From Alphaproteobacteria bacterium (lineage in GTDB: Bacteria > Pseudomonadota > Alphaproteobacteria > Rhodospirillales > Rhodospirillaceae), in contig JAUVUZ010000019.1 of NCBI GenBank assembly GCA_030604885.1, forward strand, positions 1 to 64,000: DNA of 64,000 bases, in the 5' to 3' direction. Below the pieces are notes generated by a model, which worked only from the letters and a program-made list of their open reading frames with translations, had not been told where the DNA came from and searched no databases. Within the stretch, counting starts at the first letter, position 1; the number at the start of each line of letters is the position of its first letter. A program made the translations under genes and the position numbers. Positions 55,608 through 64,000 of the stretch are shown one piece after another.

Positions 55608-56387
55608 ATGGCCCTGGAAATCAACCTCAACGCCGACATGGGCGAAAGCTTCGGCGCCTACGCCATCGGCAACGATCCGGCGATGCTCGAAGTCGTCGCC
55701 TCCGCCAACATCGCCTGCGGCTTCCACGCGGGCGACCCGCTGGTGATGCGCGAAACCGTCGGCCTCGCGTTCAAGAACCGCGTCTCGGTGGGCGCCCACC
55801 CGGGCTTCCCCGATCTCCAGGGCTTCGGGCGGCGCAAGATGCAGATGTCCGCCAAGGAGGTGGAGGCGATCACCATCGTCCAGATCGGCGCCCTCCAGGC
55901 GGTGGCGGCGGCGGCGGGCGGCAAGGTCACGCACGTGAAGCCCCACGGCGCCCTCAACAACATCGCGGCGGTGGACGACGACCTCGCCGCCGCCCTCGCC
56001 CGCGCCATCAAGGCGGTGGACCCGTCGCTGATCTTCCTCGCCCCCGCCTGCTCGGCGATGGCGCGGGAGTCCGAGAAGGCGGGCCTCAAGACCGCCATCG
56101 AGATCTTCGCCGACCGCGCCTACCAGCCCGACGGCCAGCTCGTCACCCGCGGCAAGCCCGGCGCGATGATCCACGAGCCGGAACAGGCGCTGGAACACGT
56201 GCTGCGCATGGTGCGCGAGCAGGCGCTGTTCCCGCTCGAAGGCGGTCGCATCGACACCGCCGTCGATTCCGTGTGCGTCCATGGCGACGGCCCGGAGGCC
56301 GAGGCCACCGCCCGCCTCGTCCGCGAGGGGCTGGCGCGCGAGGGCTACGCGGTGCTGCCGCTCCCCGACATGCGCAAGTTCGCCTGA
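55608..56387 (+). CDS. pxpA: 5-oxoprolinase subunit PxpA (LamB/YcsF family)
   Basis: 259 residues. The start LNADMGESFGAYAIGND, CGFHAGDPLVMRETV and VKPHGALNN carry the likely metal and catalytic residues of this lactam-cleaving subunit. The end has SVCVHGDGPEA. GGGAGAG precedes the ATG. It closes the pxpBCA operon and is followed two bases later by ybaK. Confidence 0.97.
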   Translation: MALEINLNADMGESFGAYAIGNDPAMLEVVASANIACGFHAGDPLVMRETVGLAFKNRVSVGAHPGFPDLQGFGRRKMQMSAKEVEAITIVQIGALQAVAAAAGGKVTHVKPHGALNNIAAVDDDLAAALARAIKAVDPSLIFLAPACSAMARESEKAGLKTAIEIFADRAYQPDGQLVTRGKPGAMIHEPEQALEHVLRMVREQALFPLEGGRIDTAVDSVCVHGDGPEAEATARLVREGLAREGYAVLPLPDMRKFA

Positions 56388-56389
56388 CC

Positions 56390-56866
56390 ATGGCCAAGAC
56401 CACCCCCGCGACCCAGGCGCTCGCCAAGGCGGGCGTGACCTTCGAACTGGTCGCCTACGACTACGACCCGGGCGACCAGCGCGTCGGCCTCCAGGCCGCC
56501 GAGGCGATCGGCGAATCCGCCGCGCGGGTGTTCAAAACCCTGATGATGGAGGCGGACGGCAAACCCGTCTGCGTTCTCATCCCCTCCGACCGGGAAGCCT
56601 CGCTGAAAAAGGTCGCCGCCCACTTCGGCGCCAAGCACGCGGCAATGATGACCCCCGCCGCCGCCGAACGCCTCACCGGCTACCATGTCGGCGGCATCTC
56701 CGCCCTCGGCCAGCGCCGCAAGGTCCCCACCGCCGTCGACGCCACCGCCCTCGCCTTCGACACCATCTTCGTCAACGGCGGCCAACGCGGCCTCCAGGCC
56801 AAACTCACCCCCGCCGACCTCCTCCACACCCTCGACGCCCGCACCGCGGACCTGCTGGGAAAGTAA
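56390..56866 (+). CDS. ybaK: YbaK-type Cys-tRNA(Pro) deacylase
   Basis: 158 residues. TPATQALAKAGVTFELVAYDYDP at the start, a conserved Lys in RVFKTLMME, and TGYHVGGISALGQRRKVPT define the YbaK/EbsC group. It hydrolyses Cys wrongly attached to tRNA-Pro. It starts two bases after pxpA, probably on the same transcript, and its TAA runs straight into repeat copy B. Confidence 0.94.
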   Translation: MAKTTPATQALAKAGVTFELVAYDYDPGDQRVGLQAAEAIGESAARVFKTLMMEADGKPVCVLIPSDREASLKKVAAHFGAKHAAMMTPAAAERLTGYHVGGISALGQRRKVPTAVDATALAFDTIFVNGGQRGLQAKLTPADLLHTLDARTADLLGK

Positions 56867-57034
56867 GGCCAGGGGCGCCGCCCCTGAACCCCGCCGGGGG
56901 GTCTCGGACCCCCCGGACCCCGCGCTCACTTCCAAAGGAAAAGGGCCTCCGCCAGGGAGGCCCTTTTCCTTTGGAAACGAATGGGATCCAAGGGCCCAAG
57001 GCCCTTGGCGGGTCCAGGGCGGAGCCCTGGCCTT
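56867..57034. repeat. Hairpin-mosaic repeat, copy B (inverted relative to copy A)
   Basis: The reverse complement of this 168-base stretch matches 14158-14328 almost base for base; I count about eight differences including small indels. All component hairpins are conserved, and stem changes tend to keep pairing or fall in loops. Like copy A it fills a convergent spacer, here between ybaK (+) and a small lipoprotein gene (-). Confidence 0.85.
56934..56972. terminator. Bidirectional terminator core of repeat copy B
   Basis: A 17-bp perfect stem identical to that of copy A, with a five-base loop (GCCAG). A- and T-rich arms serve both ybaK and the opposing small gene. Confidence 0.85.
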
Positions 57035-57037
57035 CCC

Positions 57038-57265
57038 TCACCGCACCGGCGGGTTGGCGGTGTAGCCGCGTTGGCATTCGGGGGCTTGTTCCACGGCGCG
57101 GTGGAACTGTTCCAGGGTCGGGGCGGAGATGACGACTCCGCCGCTGCCGTTGCCGCAGGTGGTGTTCCAGACGTTGGAGAGGCGGACGGTGGTGGCGTCG
57201 GAGGAGGCGCAGGCGGAGAGGCCGAGCGCAAGGCCGACGGCGAGGAGGGGAGCGACGCGTTTCAT
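57038..57265 (-). CDS. Small lipoprotein of unknown function
   Basis: 75 residues. A signal peptide with the lipobox LSAC (Cys19) precedes a mature part of about 57 residues with two Cys (NTTCGNG, PECQRG) that could form a disulfide. Family not recognised; small lipoproteins like this are common in alphaproteobacteria. The ribosome site is weak. It ends at repeat copy B, and its upstream region faces the phosphatase gene. Confidence 0.7.
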   Translation of the reverse strand: MKRVAPLLAVGLALGLSACASSDATTVRLSNVWNTTCGNGSGGVVISAPTLEQFHRAVEQAPECQRGYTANPPVR

Positions 57266-57459
57266 GATGGGGGCCTGACAGAAGTGAACCGGACGGGTGC
57301 GGCGCACGGCCGCGGGGGATGGTATAGGCGCCCCGGCGCGGCGGCGAAAGGGCGGCGCGCGGAATTTTCGGGCGGTGTGGCGGCGGCGCATCGGGGGTGG
57401 ATCATCCGCTTGCGAGTCCCTATCATTGCGGCCTGCATGGTGACGGAAGGATTCCCCCG

Positions 57460-58128
57460 ATGGCCGACGACATCGCCGTTCTCCTCGACATGGACGGCAC
57501 GCTGATCGATTCCCGCGACACGGTGGTGGGCTGCATGCGCGCGGCGCTGCGCGACCTGGGTTACGAGCTGCCGCCGGAGGAAACCCTGGATTGGATCGTC
57601 GGCCCGCCGCTGGTGGACACCATCGGGGTTCTGCTGGGGCGCTACGGCGACGCGCGCGGCGCCGAGTGCCTGGCGGGCTACCGCCGCCACTACGCCGGGC
57701 ACATGGCCGACCCCAGCCCGCTGTTCCCGGGGTTCGAGGGGGTTCTCGAAGGGCTGGTGGCGGAGGGGCGGCGGCTCTACCTCGCCACCTCGAAGGCGCT
57801 GCCGTTCGCCCGCGCGTTGCTCGACGCGCACGGCCTGTCGTCGCTGTTCTCCGGGTTCTACGGCGCCGACATGGACGACCGCAATTCGGAGAAGCCCGAG
57901 ATCATCGCCGCCGCCCTGCGCGAGCAGCGCATCGACCCGTCGCGGGCGGTGATGGTGGGGGACCGCCTTTACGACATCGCCGGGGCCAAGGCCAACCGGG
58001 TGCGGTCCCTCGGCGTGCTGTGGGGCTACGGCGGCCGGGCGGAGTTGACCGCCGCCGGGGCCGACGCCCTGGTGGAGCGCCCCGCCGACCTGCCCGCCGC
58101 GATCGCCGCGATGTTCCAGCCCGCCTAG
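57460..58128 (+). CDS. HAD-family hydrolase, phosphoglycolate phosphatase-like
   Basis: 222 residues. HAD motif I DMDGTLIDS, motif II ATSKA, Lys in SEKPEII, and motif IV VGDRLYDIAGAKAN are in order, with a helical C1 cap (about 20-95). The Gph/PpaX-like group acts on phosphoglycolate, pyrophosphate or nucleotides; the substrate is not decidable. GGAAGGA lies eight bases before the ATG. It converges with gor, seven bases away. Confidence 0.9.
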   Translation: MADDIAVLLDMDGTLIDSRDTVVGCMRAALRDLGYELPPEETLDWIVGPPLVDTIGVLLGRYGDARGAECLAGYRRHYAGHMADPSPLFPGFEGVLEGLVAEGRRLYLATSKALPFARALLDAHGLSSLFSGFYGADMDDRNSEKPEIIAAALREQRIDPSRAVMVGDRLYDIAGAKANRVRSLGVLWGYGGRAELTAAGADALVERPADLPAAIAAMFQPA

Positions 58129-58135
58129 GCCGGGG

Positions 58136-59482
58136 CTAGCGCATCAGCACCAGTTCCTCGGCCATCGTCGGGTGCAGGGCGACGGTGGCGTCGAACTGCG
58201 CTTTGGTGAGCTTGGCCTTCACCGCCACCGCGGCGGCCTGGAGGATTTCCGGCGCGTCGGGGCCGATCATGTGCAGGCCGAGGATTTCGTCGGTGACGCC
58301 CGAGACCACCAGCTTGTAGAGGGCGCGCTCGTCGCGTTGGGCGAGGGCGTTCTTCATCGGCCGGAAATCGGCGGTGAGCACCTTGACGATGCCGTGGCGT
58401 TCGCGCGCCTCGGCCTCGGTGAGGCCGACCGCGGCGATCGGCGGGTGGCTGAACACCGCCGAGGGGACGCAGCCGTAGTCGACGCGGGTGGGGCGGCCGC
58501 CGAACTGGGTGTCGGCGAAGGCGTGGCCCTCGCGGATCGCCACCGGGGTGAGCTGCTTGCGGTCGGTCACGTCGCCCACCGCGAAGATCGAGGGCACGCG
58601 GGTGCGGTGGTCTTCGTCCACCGCGATGGCGCCGGTGCGGCCGATCTCCACGCCGAGCGCCTCCAGCCCCAGCCCGGCGGAGTTGGGGCGGCGGCCGATG
58701 GCGAACAGCACCGCGTCGGCATGGATCGGGTCGCCCTTGTCGGTGTGGACGATCAGGGTCTTGTCCGCCCGCTGCTCGATGCGTTCGAAGGCGGTGTGGA
58801 AGCGGAAGGCGATGCCCTTGCGCTCGGAGATTTCCAGCAGCCGGGCGCGCACGTCGGCGTCGTAGCCGCGCAGGATCTCGCCGCCGCGCAGGATCATCGT
58901 CACCGCCGCGCCGAAGCGGTTGAAGATGCCCGCGAACTCGTTGGCGATGTAGCCGCCGCCCGCGATCACCACGCGGCGCGGCAACTGGGCGAAGTGGAAC
59001 ACCTCGTTGGAGGAGACGCCGAGATCGGCACCGGGGAACACCGGCATCTCGGGCCGCGCGCCGGTGGCGATGAGGATGGTGCGGGCGGTGTGGCGGGAGC
59101 CGTCGGCCAGTTCCACCTCGTGCGGGCCGGTGAGCTGGGCGCGCTGGTGGAAGGCGCGCACGCCGTTGCGGGCGAGGGTGTCGCGGTAGAGGTCCTCAAG
59201 GCGCGTCACCTCCGCCTGCACCTCGTCGCGCAGCATCGGCCAGTCGAAGCTGCAATCGGGCACGCACCAGCCGAAGCGCCGCGCGTCGCGCAGGTCCTCG
59301 GCGAAGGCGGCGCCGGTGACCAGCAGCTTTTTCGGCACGCAGCCGCGAATCACGCAGGTGCCGCCGACGCGGTATTCCTCGGCGAGGGCGACGCTCGCGC
59401 CATGACCGGCGGCCACCCGCGCGGCGCGCACGCCGCCCGAGCCGCCGCCGACGACGAACAGGTCGTAATCGAATTCGGGCAT
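58136..59482 (-). CDS. gor: Glutathione-disulfide reductase
   Basis: 448 residues. FAD site VVGGGSGGVRAARVAA, redox pair GGTCVIRGCVPKK, NADPH domain with AGGGYIANEFAG, SIFAVGDVTDRKQLTPVA, and the C-terminal His/Glu HPTMAEELV. Arginines after the second GxGxxA unit could not be checked for NADPH choice. It keeps glutathione reduced. AAGGAG precedes the ATG. Confidence 0.95.
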   Translation of the reverse strand: MPEFDYDLFVVGGGSGGVRAARVAAGHGASVALAEEYRVGGTCVIRGCVPKKLLVTGAAFAEDLRDARRFGWCVPDCSFDWPMLRDEVQAEVTRLEDLYRDTLARNGVRAFHQRAQLTGPHEVELADGSRHTARTILIATGARPEMPVFPGADLGVSSNEVFHFAQLPRRVVIAGGGYIANEFAGIFNRFGAAVTMILRGGEILRGYDADVRARLLEISERKGIAFRFHTAFERIEQRADKTLIVHTDKGDPIHADAVLFAIGRRPNSAGLGLEALGVEIGRTGAIAVDEDHRTRVPSIFAVGDVTDRKQLTPVAIREGHAFADTQFGGRPTRVDYGCVPSAVFSHPPIAAVGLTEAEARERHGIVKVLTADFRPMKNALAQRDERALYKLVVSGVTDEILGLHMIGPDAPEILQAAAVAVKAKLTKAQFDATVALHPTMAEELVLMR

Positions 59483-59535
59483 GGGAACTCCTTGGGCCTC
59501 GACCCTTGTGGAGGTGGGCGGTGCGGCCGCCCGGC

Positions 59536-60327
59536 TCAAGTTTTTTCTCGGGCGTCGCCGAGTTCGTCCCAGGCGGCGGCCACCGCCTCGCGGCCGTGGG
59601 CGCGCTCCAGGCGGCGGACGACGAAGTGCCCCTCCGCCATCGCCTGGAAGTGGCGGATGAAAATGGTGTTGATCGCCGCGCCCCCCACCGCGCCCACCAC
59701 CGGCACCGCCTGCGCCGCGAGCTTCTCGGTGTATTGCACCCCTAGGCGCTCGGCGACGCGGCGGATCCACGCCACCAGCATCGGCGCGGCGGGACCGGCG
59801 CCGCCCCGCGCGAGGAAGTCGGCCGAGGTCTTGACCTGCTGCGCCAGGGCGGCGCGCACCGCGTAGTAGCCCGCGTCCGCCGCGTCGTCGGCGCGGCCGG
59901 TGCCGCCGAGGGCGAACACTTCGAGGCAGGCGAGCACGGTCTCCGGGTCCGCCGGGTTCTCGCCCTCGGCGCGGGCGATGGCGGCGATGGAGCGGAAGAT
60001 CACCCCGGTGGTGATCGGCACCTCCACCAGCATCGTCAGTGGGCCGAAGAACCCGGCCACCCCGCCCGCCGCGGCGGCGGCGAGGGCGTGGCCGCCCTTG
60101 GCCGGGGCGCCGGTGGCCTCCATGGTGGCGACGGCGGTGGTGGCGACCCGCGTCAGCGCCGCCTCGAGCGCCGTGCCGAGGCGGCGGCTCACCGCGGCGG
60201 GCAGCTTGCGCAGGCCGTATTCGATGGGTGCGCCGAGGTAGCCGCTGAGCTGCGCCGCGAGGCCCGGCTTTTCGAGGAGGGCGCGGGCGCGGGCGAGGTC
60301 GGCGCGGTCGTCGGCGGTCAGCGGCAT
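59536..60327 (-). CDS. EcsC-family protein
   Basis: 263 residues. The family is suggested by [20 protein letters not shown] near the start and the Ala/Gly-rich hydrophobic stretch [43 protein letters not shown] (about 80-122), with [37 protein letters not shown] later. EcsC function is unclear; Bacillus EcsC is linked to an ABC transporter. It is divergent from nifE across 176 bases, which contain the nif control sites. Confidence 0.8.
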   Translation of the reverse strand: MPLTADDRADLARARALLEKPGLAAQLSGYLGAPIEYGLRKLPAAVSRRLGTALEAALTRVATTAVATMEATGAPAKGGHALAAAAAGGVAGFFGPLTMLVEVPITTGVIFRSIAAIARAEGENPADPETVLACLEVFALGGTGRADDAADAGYYAVRAALAQQVKTSADFLARGGAGPAAPMLVAWIRRVAERLGVQYTEKLAAQAVPVVGAVGGAAINTIFIRHFQAMAEGHFVVRRLERAHGREAVAAAWDELGDAREKT

Positions 60328-60389
60328 CGGCGGTCTCCGGAACGGATGCGGAGCCGGGGAGGTGGGGACGCGCCGCGCGCGTGTCCAGT

Positions 60390-60405
60390 TGTCGCCAATC
60401 CGACA
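60390..60405. promoter_or_regulatory. NifA upstream activator site
   Basis: TGT-CGCCAATCCG-ACA fits the NifA consensus TGT-N10-ACA exactly. It lies about 77 bases before the predicted nifE transcription start, a normal enhancer distance. Confidence 0.75.
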
Positions 60406-60447
60406 GGAGGCGTGGGGTCGGGGTGGCAGGAACCCTGGGGTTCGGCG

Positions 60448-60464
60448 TTGGCATGGCGGTTGCT
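60448..60464 (+). promoter_or_regulatory. Sigma-54 promoter of nifENX
   Basis: TTGGCATGGCGGTTGCT differs from the consensus YTGGCACGRNNNTTGCW at one position only. Transcription would start near 60474, 30 bases before the nifE ATG. This rules out longer nifE starts further upstream. Confidence 0.9.
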
Positions 60465-60503
60465 GCTGTTGGGCGTGTCGCAACCCGTGCAACGGTGACG
60501 CCG

Positions 60504-61898
60504 ATGAAACCGCAGGATCTCCGCGCCCTCATGGACGAACCGGCGTGCGCCCACAACGCCAAGGGCAAGTCGGGCTGCGCGCGCCCCAAGCCGGGCGCGG
60601 CGGCGGGCGGCTGCGCCTTCGACGGCGCGCAGATCGCGCTGCTGCCGATCGCCGACGTCGCCCACGTCGTCCACGGCGCGATCGGCTGCGCCGGGTCGAG
60701 CTGGGAGAATCGCGGCACCCGCTCCACCGGCCCGACCCTCTACGCCGTCGGCATGACCACCGACCTCACCGAGCAGGACGTGATCATGGGCCGGGGGGAA
60801 AAGCGCCTGTTCCACGCCATCAAGCAGGCGATTGCCGGATACGACCCGGCGGCGGTGTTCGTCTACGCCACCTGCATTCCGGCGCTGACCGGCGACGACA
60901 TGGCGGCGGTGTGCAAGGCGGCGCAGGAGGCCTTCGGCAAGCCGGTGGTGCTGGTGGATTCCGCCGGGTTCTACGGTACCAAGAACATGGGCAACCGCCT
61001 GGCGGGCGAGGCGATGATGAAGGCGGTGATCGGCACCCGCGAGCCGGACCCGGTGCCCGAGGTCGCCCGGCGCCCGGGCATCGCGGTCCACGACGTCAAC
61101 CTGATCGGCGAATACAACATCGCGGGCGAACTCTGGCACACCCTGCCGCTGCTCGACGAGCTGGGCCTGCGGGTGCTCTGCACCCTCTCGGGCGACGCCC
61201 GCTATCGCGAGGTGCAGACCATGCACCGCGCCGAGGCGACCATGGTGGTGTGCTCCAAGGCGTCGCTCAACGTCGCCCGCCACCTGGAGCGCACCTGGGG
61301 CGTGCCGTGGTTCGAGGGCAGCTTTTACGGCGTCGCCGACACCTCGGCGGCGCTGCGGGGGTTCGCCCGGCTGATCGGCGACGCCGACCTTTCCGCCCGC
61401 ACCGAGGCGCTGATCGCCCGCGAGGAGGCGAAGGCCGAGGCGGCGATCGCGCCCTGGCGGCCGCGCCTCGCGGGCAAGCGGGTGCTGCTCTACACCGGCG
61501 GCGTGAAATCCTGGTCGGTGGTCTCGGCGTTGCAGGACCTGGGCCTCACGGTGGTCGCCACCGGCACCAAAAAGTCCACCGAGGAGGACAAGGCGCGCAT
61601 CCGCGAGCTGATGGGCGAAGGCGCGGCGATGATCTCCGAAGGCTCGGCCACGGCGCTGCTGGCGGCGGTGAAGGACCTGCGCGCCGACATCCTGATCGCG
61701 GGCGGGCGCAACCTCTACACCGCGTTGAAGGCGCGCCTGCCGTTCCTCGACATCAACCAGGAGCGGGAGTTCGCCTACGCCGGATACGCGGGCATGGCCG
61801 AGCTGGCGCGGCGCCTCGCGCTCTCGCTCGAAAGCCCGGTGTGGGCGGGGGTCGGCGCGCTTCCGCCCTGGCGCGCCCCGGCGGAGGTCGTGCCATGA
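60504..61898 (+). CDS. nifE: Nitrogenase iron-molybdenum cofactor scaffold protein NifE
   Basis: 464 residues. Cluster-binding cysteines occur in [24 protein letters not shown] and [13 protein letters not shown], as in NifD-like proteins; [17 protein letters not shown] and [16 protein letters not shown] are NifE-typical. With NifN it forms the scaffold on which the FeMo-cofactor is completed. Start at 60504 follows the sigma-54 promoter; a GTG nine bases upstream is possible. Stop overlaps nifN (ATGA). Confidence 0.97.
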   Translation: MKPQDLRALMDEPACAHNAKGKSGCARPKPGAAAGGCAFDGAQIALLPIADVAHVVHGAIGCAGSSWENRGTRSTGPTLYAVGMTTDLTEQDVIMGRGEKRLFHAIKQAIAGYDPAAVFVYATCIPALTGDDMAAVCKAAQEAFGKPVVLVDSAGFYGTKNMGNRLAGEAMMKAVIGTREPDPVPEVARRPGIAVHDVNLIGEYNIAGELWHTLPLLDELGLRVLCTLSGDARYREVQTMHRAEATMVVCSKASLNVARHLERTWGVPWFEGSFYGVADTSAALRGFARLIGDADLSARTEALIAREEAKAEAAIAPWRPRLAGKRVLLYTGGVKSWSVVSALQDLGLTVVATGTKKSTEEDKARIRELMGEGAAMISEGSATALLAAVKDLRADILIAGGRNLYTALKARLPFLDINQEREFAYAGYAGMAELARRLALSLESPVWAGVGALPPWRAPAEVVP

Positions 61899-63265
61899 CC
61901 GAAATCCGCAAGCGCGCCAAGGCCCTGTCCGTCAACCCGCTGAAGGCGTCGAGCACCCTGGGCGCCGGTCTCGCCTTCCTCGGCGTGGCGCGGGCGACGG
62001 CGATGATCCACGGCAGCCAGGGCTGCACCGCCTTCGCCAAGGTGTTCTTCGTCCAGCATTTCCAGGAGCCGATTCCGCTTCAGACCTCGGCCCTCGACCA
62101 GATCGGCACGGTGATGGGGTCCTACGAGAACCTCGTCGAGGGCCTCGCCACCCTGTGCGGCAAGTCCCCCGACCTGATCGGCGTGCCCACCTCGGGCCTC
62201 GCCGAGGTGCAGGGGTTCGACGTGGAGATGGGGGTGAAGGAATTCCGCGAGCGCCACCCCGGCTGCGCGGCCACCGCGGTGGTGCCGGTGAGCACCCCGG
62301 ATTTCCGCGGTTGCCTGGAAACTGGCTTCGCCGACGCGGCGCTGGCGATGATCCGCGCCCTGGTGCCCGACGCCCCCGGCCGCGCCGGGGAGCGGCGGCG
62401 GCAGGTGAACGTTCTGGTGGGCGCCGCCCTCACCCCCGGCGACATCGAGGCGCTCAAGGAGATGGTGGAGGCGTTCGGCCTGCGGCCGGTGGTGTTTCCC
62501 GATCTCTCCGGTTCCCTCGACGGCCATCTCGCCGCCGAAACCTTCAACCCCCTCACCACCGGCGGCACCCCGGTGTCGGAAATCCGCACCCTCGGGCTGG
62601 CGGCGGCGACCCTGGTGGTGGGCGCGTCGATGGCCGAGGCCGCCGACGAGCTGCGCCGCCGCACCGGCGTGCCCGACATCCGCTTCGACCACCTGTGCGG
62701 CCTGGCCGCCACCGACGCCCTGGTGATGGCGCTGCGCGACATCGCCGACGCCGAGGTGCCCGAGCGCCTCGAGCGCCAGCGCGCCCAGCTCCTCGACGCG
62801 ATGCTCGACACCCACTTCATGATGGGCTTCACCCGCGTCGCAGTGGCGGCGGACCCGGACCTGCTGGTGGCGCTCGCGGCGCTGCTCTCCGGCGTGGGGG
62901 CGGAGGTGACCGCCGCCGTCACCACCGTCGCGGCGCCGGTGCTGGCGCGCTCGGGCCTTGCCGAGGTGGCGGTGGGCGACCTCGAGGACCTGGAGCGCAT
63001 GGCGCGGCAAAGCGACGCCGAGCTGCTGGTGTGCAACGCCCACGGCGTCGCCCTCGCCGAGCGGCTGGGGGTGCCGATCTACCGCGCCGGGTTCCCGCAG
63101 TTCCACTGGTTCGGCGGCTTCGCCAAGGAATGGATCGGCTATCGCGGCGCGCGGCAGGCGCTGTTCGACCTCGCCAACCTGCTCACCGCCGCCGAGCGCG
63201 GCAAGGTGCGGCCGTATCGTTCGGTCTACGCGCAAAAGGCCGAGAGCGGCGGGAGGCGGGCATGA
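61895..63265 (+). CDS. nifN: Nitrogenase iron-molybdenum cofactor scaffold protein NifN
   Basis: 456 residues. [56 protein letters not shown] is the classic NifN start, with the Cys of the bridging cluster in GSQGC. Middle [14 protein letters not shown] and the end [19 protein letters not shown] agree. It pairs with NifE as an alpha2-beta2 scaffold. Coupled to nifE and nifX by ATGA overlaps. Confidence 0.97.
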   Translation: MTEIRKRAKALSVNPLKASSTLGAGLAFLGVARATAMIHGSQGCTAFAKVFFVQHFQEPIPLQTSALDQIGTVMGSYENLVEGLATLCGKSPDLIGVPTSGLAEVQGFDVEMGVKEFRERHPGCAATAVVPVSTPDFRGCLETGFADAALAMIRALVPDAPGRAGERRRQVNVLVGAALTPGDIEALKEMVEAFGLRPVVFPDLSGSLDGHLAAETFNPLTTGGTPVSEIRTLGLAAATLVVGASMAEAADELRRRTGVPDIRFDHLCGLAATDALVMALRDIADAEVPERLERQRAQLLDAMLDTHFMMGFTRVAVAADPDLLVALAALLSGVGAEVTAAVTTVAAPVLARSGLAEVAVGDLEDLERMARQSDAELLVCNAHGVALAERLGVPIYRAGFPQFHWFGGFAKEWIGYRGARQALFDLANLLTAAERGKVRPYRSVYAQKAESGGRRA

Positions 63266-63735
63266 CCGTGCGCCTCGCCCTGGTGCCGCCACCCGAGGCG
63301 CCGACCCCCGGCGCCGGGGTGCTGCGGGTGGCCTTCGCCACCGCCGACCGGCGGCACGTGGACCAGCACTTCGGCTCCGCCGCCGGGTTCGCGATCTACG
63401 ATGTCGGGCCGCAGGGCCACAGCTTCGCCGAGGCGGTGCGCTTCGCTCCCGCCGCGCAGGACGGCGACGAGGACAAGCTCGCCGAGCGCATGGACGCCCT
63501 CGCCGGGTGCGCTGCCGTCTACGTTCAGGCGGTCGGCAGCTCGGCGATCCACCGCCTGCTCGGCATCGGCGTGCAGCCGGTCAAGGTGCCGCCCGGAACC
63601 CCCATCGCCGAGGCGCTCAAGGCGCTGCGCCCGGAAATCGTTGCCGCCGCCACCCCATGGATTGCGCGCGCCCTCAAGCTGCGCAAGGATCCTAGCCGGT
63701 TCCAGGCCATGGGCGCGGAGGAATGGCATGAATGA
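63262..63735 (+). CDS. nifX: Nitrogenase cofactor carrier protein NifX
   Basis: 157 residues. RVAFATADRRHVDQHFGSAAGFAIYDV is the NifX/NafY-type cofactor-binding region with conserved His and Phe, and HRLLGIGVQPVKVPPGTPI follows. NifX binds NifB-co or the VK-cluster in transit to NifEN. Its last eight bases overlap the next gene. Confidence 0.94.
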   Translation: MTVRLALVPPPEAPTPGAGVLRVAFATADRRHVDQHFGSAAGFAIYDVGPQGHSFAEAVRFAPAAQDGDEDKLAERMDALAGCAAVYVQAVGSSAIHRLLGIGVQPVKVPPGTPIAEALKALRPEIVAAATPWIARALKLRKDPSRFQAMGAEEWHE

Positions 63736-64000
63736 CGGGATGGTGGAACGCCTGGTGCGGGTGGACGCGGTGGAAAACGGCCATGCCTGGGTCGTCGCCG
63801 AGCGCGGCGGCGGCTGCGGCGCGTGCTCGGAAAAGGGCGGCTGCGGCCACGCGGCGCTGATGGGGGAGATGCCGCCGGTGCGGATCAAGGTGGTCAACCG
63901 GCTGGGCGTGCGGCCCGGCGACTGGGTGGTGCTGGGCCTGCCCTCGGGCGCGCTGCTGGGGTCGCTTACCCTCGCCTACGGCCTGCCGCTCGGCGGCTTT
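63728..64000 (+). CDS. RseC/MucC-family (SoxR-reducing type) protein, N-terminal part
   Basis: 91 codons visible, running off the window. After a beta-rich start (MVERLVRVDAVENGHAWVV) comes a Cys-rich motif GCGACSEKGGCGH, then RIKVVNRLGVRPGDWVVLGL and the first of two expected membrane helices. RseC-family proteins are linked to Rnf-type electron transport. Co-translation with nifX (8-base overlap) suggests that electron supply to nitrogenase continues downstream. Confidence 0.8.
   Translation, partial: MNDGMVERLVRVDAVENGHAWVVAERGGGCGACSEKGGCGHAALMGEMPPVRIKVVNRLGVRPGDWVVLGLPSGALLGSLTLAYGLPLGGF

Noticed and set aside
60381-60503. Earlier start for nifE
   Set aside because: The sigma-54 promoter at 60448-60464 would lie inside the coding region, and NifE proteins start near MKPQDL-like residues.

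Overview
The window is very GC-rich (roughly 70% by eye) DNA from what looks like a free-living, metabolically flexible alphaproteobacterium, most likely of Rhodospirillales type. The pointers are a nitrogenase cofactor operon (nifENX), a probable rhodoquinone methyltransferase (rquA), a glutathione system, sigma-54 promoters, and the alphaproteobacterial style of the housekeeping genes. No phage, integrase, transposase or CRISPR array was seen. Genes are packed tightly, and many are coupled through ATGA, GTGA or TGATG overlaps.

Layout. (1) 1-9849, minus strand: one long Fec-type ferric-siderophore locus. In transcription order it holds a Cys-rich DUF2218 protein, fecI-like sigma factor, fecR-like anti-sigma, TonB-dependent receptor, siderophore esterase, binding protein, permease, ATPase, a second DUF2218 protein, exbB, exbD and a tonB cut by the window edge. 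Two similar 15-bp dyads resembling alphaproteobacterial Fur/Irr boxes precede the first gene and the receptor. (2) 9873-14157: rpmI-rplT, a terminator, then pheS-pheT. (3) 14158-24941: a terminator-rich repeat, an RBBP9-type hydrolase, then the citrate block (citM, citC-D-E-F-X) on the minus strand and a divergent sensor kinase/sigma-54 activator pair. A good sigma-54 promoter and two upstream dyads lie between citM and the kinase gene. gluQ follows. (4) 25098-31711: HNH nuclease, DsbB, DedA/YqaA, TauE/SafE permease, two tandem leucyl aminopeptidases, and radical-SAM AmrS. (5) 31795-40374: an AmrB-AmrA (Memo-AMMECR1) fusion divergent from AmrS, a Sua5-type synthetase, an FAD-linked oxidase, a NarL-type regulator and three-PAS hybrid kinase, an unrecognised protein, and PPK2. 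(6) 40717-45626: gap-pgk plus an unknown coupled gene, an OmpA-like lipoprotein, gpt, and tRNA-Asp. (7) 45731-52423: rquA, a Coq10/RatA protein, ohr, prfC, gmhB, a tandem repeat tract, azlCD and gmhA. (8) 52424-59482: a hairpin-filled spacer, a SUKH protein, a lipoprotein, pxpBCA, ybaK, an inverted copy of the 14-kb repeat, a small lipoprotein, a Gph-type phosphatase, and gor. (9) 59536-64000: an EcsC-family gene divergent from nifE-nifN-nifX, then a truncated RseC-family gene.

How it fits together. The siderophore locus is nearly self-contained: signalling (FecI/FecR), outer-membrane uptake (receptor with ExbBD/TonB energy), inner-membrane ABC transport, and iron release (esterase). The citrate block supports import and cleavage of citrate to acetate and oxaloacetate, and appears to be switched by its own two-component system through sigma-54. 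nifENX has its own sigma-54 promoter and a NifA-type upstream site. With rquA this suggests low-oxygen growth.

The most distinctive observations are the sigma-54 citrate switch, the paired DUF2218 proteins with exchanged His/Cys residues, a near-identical 170-bp hairpin mosaic at two convergent gene ends 42 kb apart, a tandem repeat that has captured the tail of gmhB, and the Memo-AMMECR1 fusion. I did not find a clear wholly new multi-gene system.
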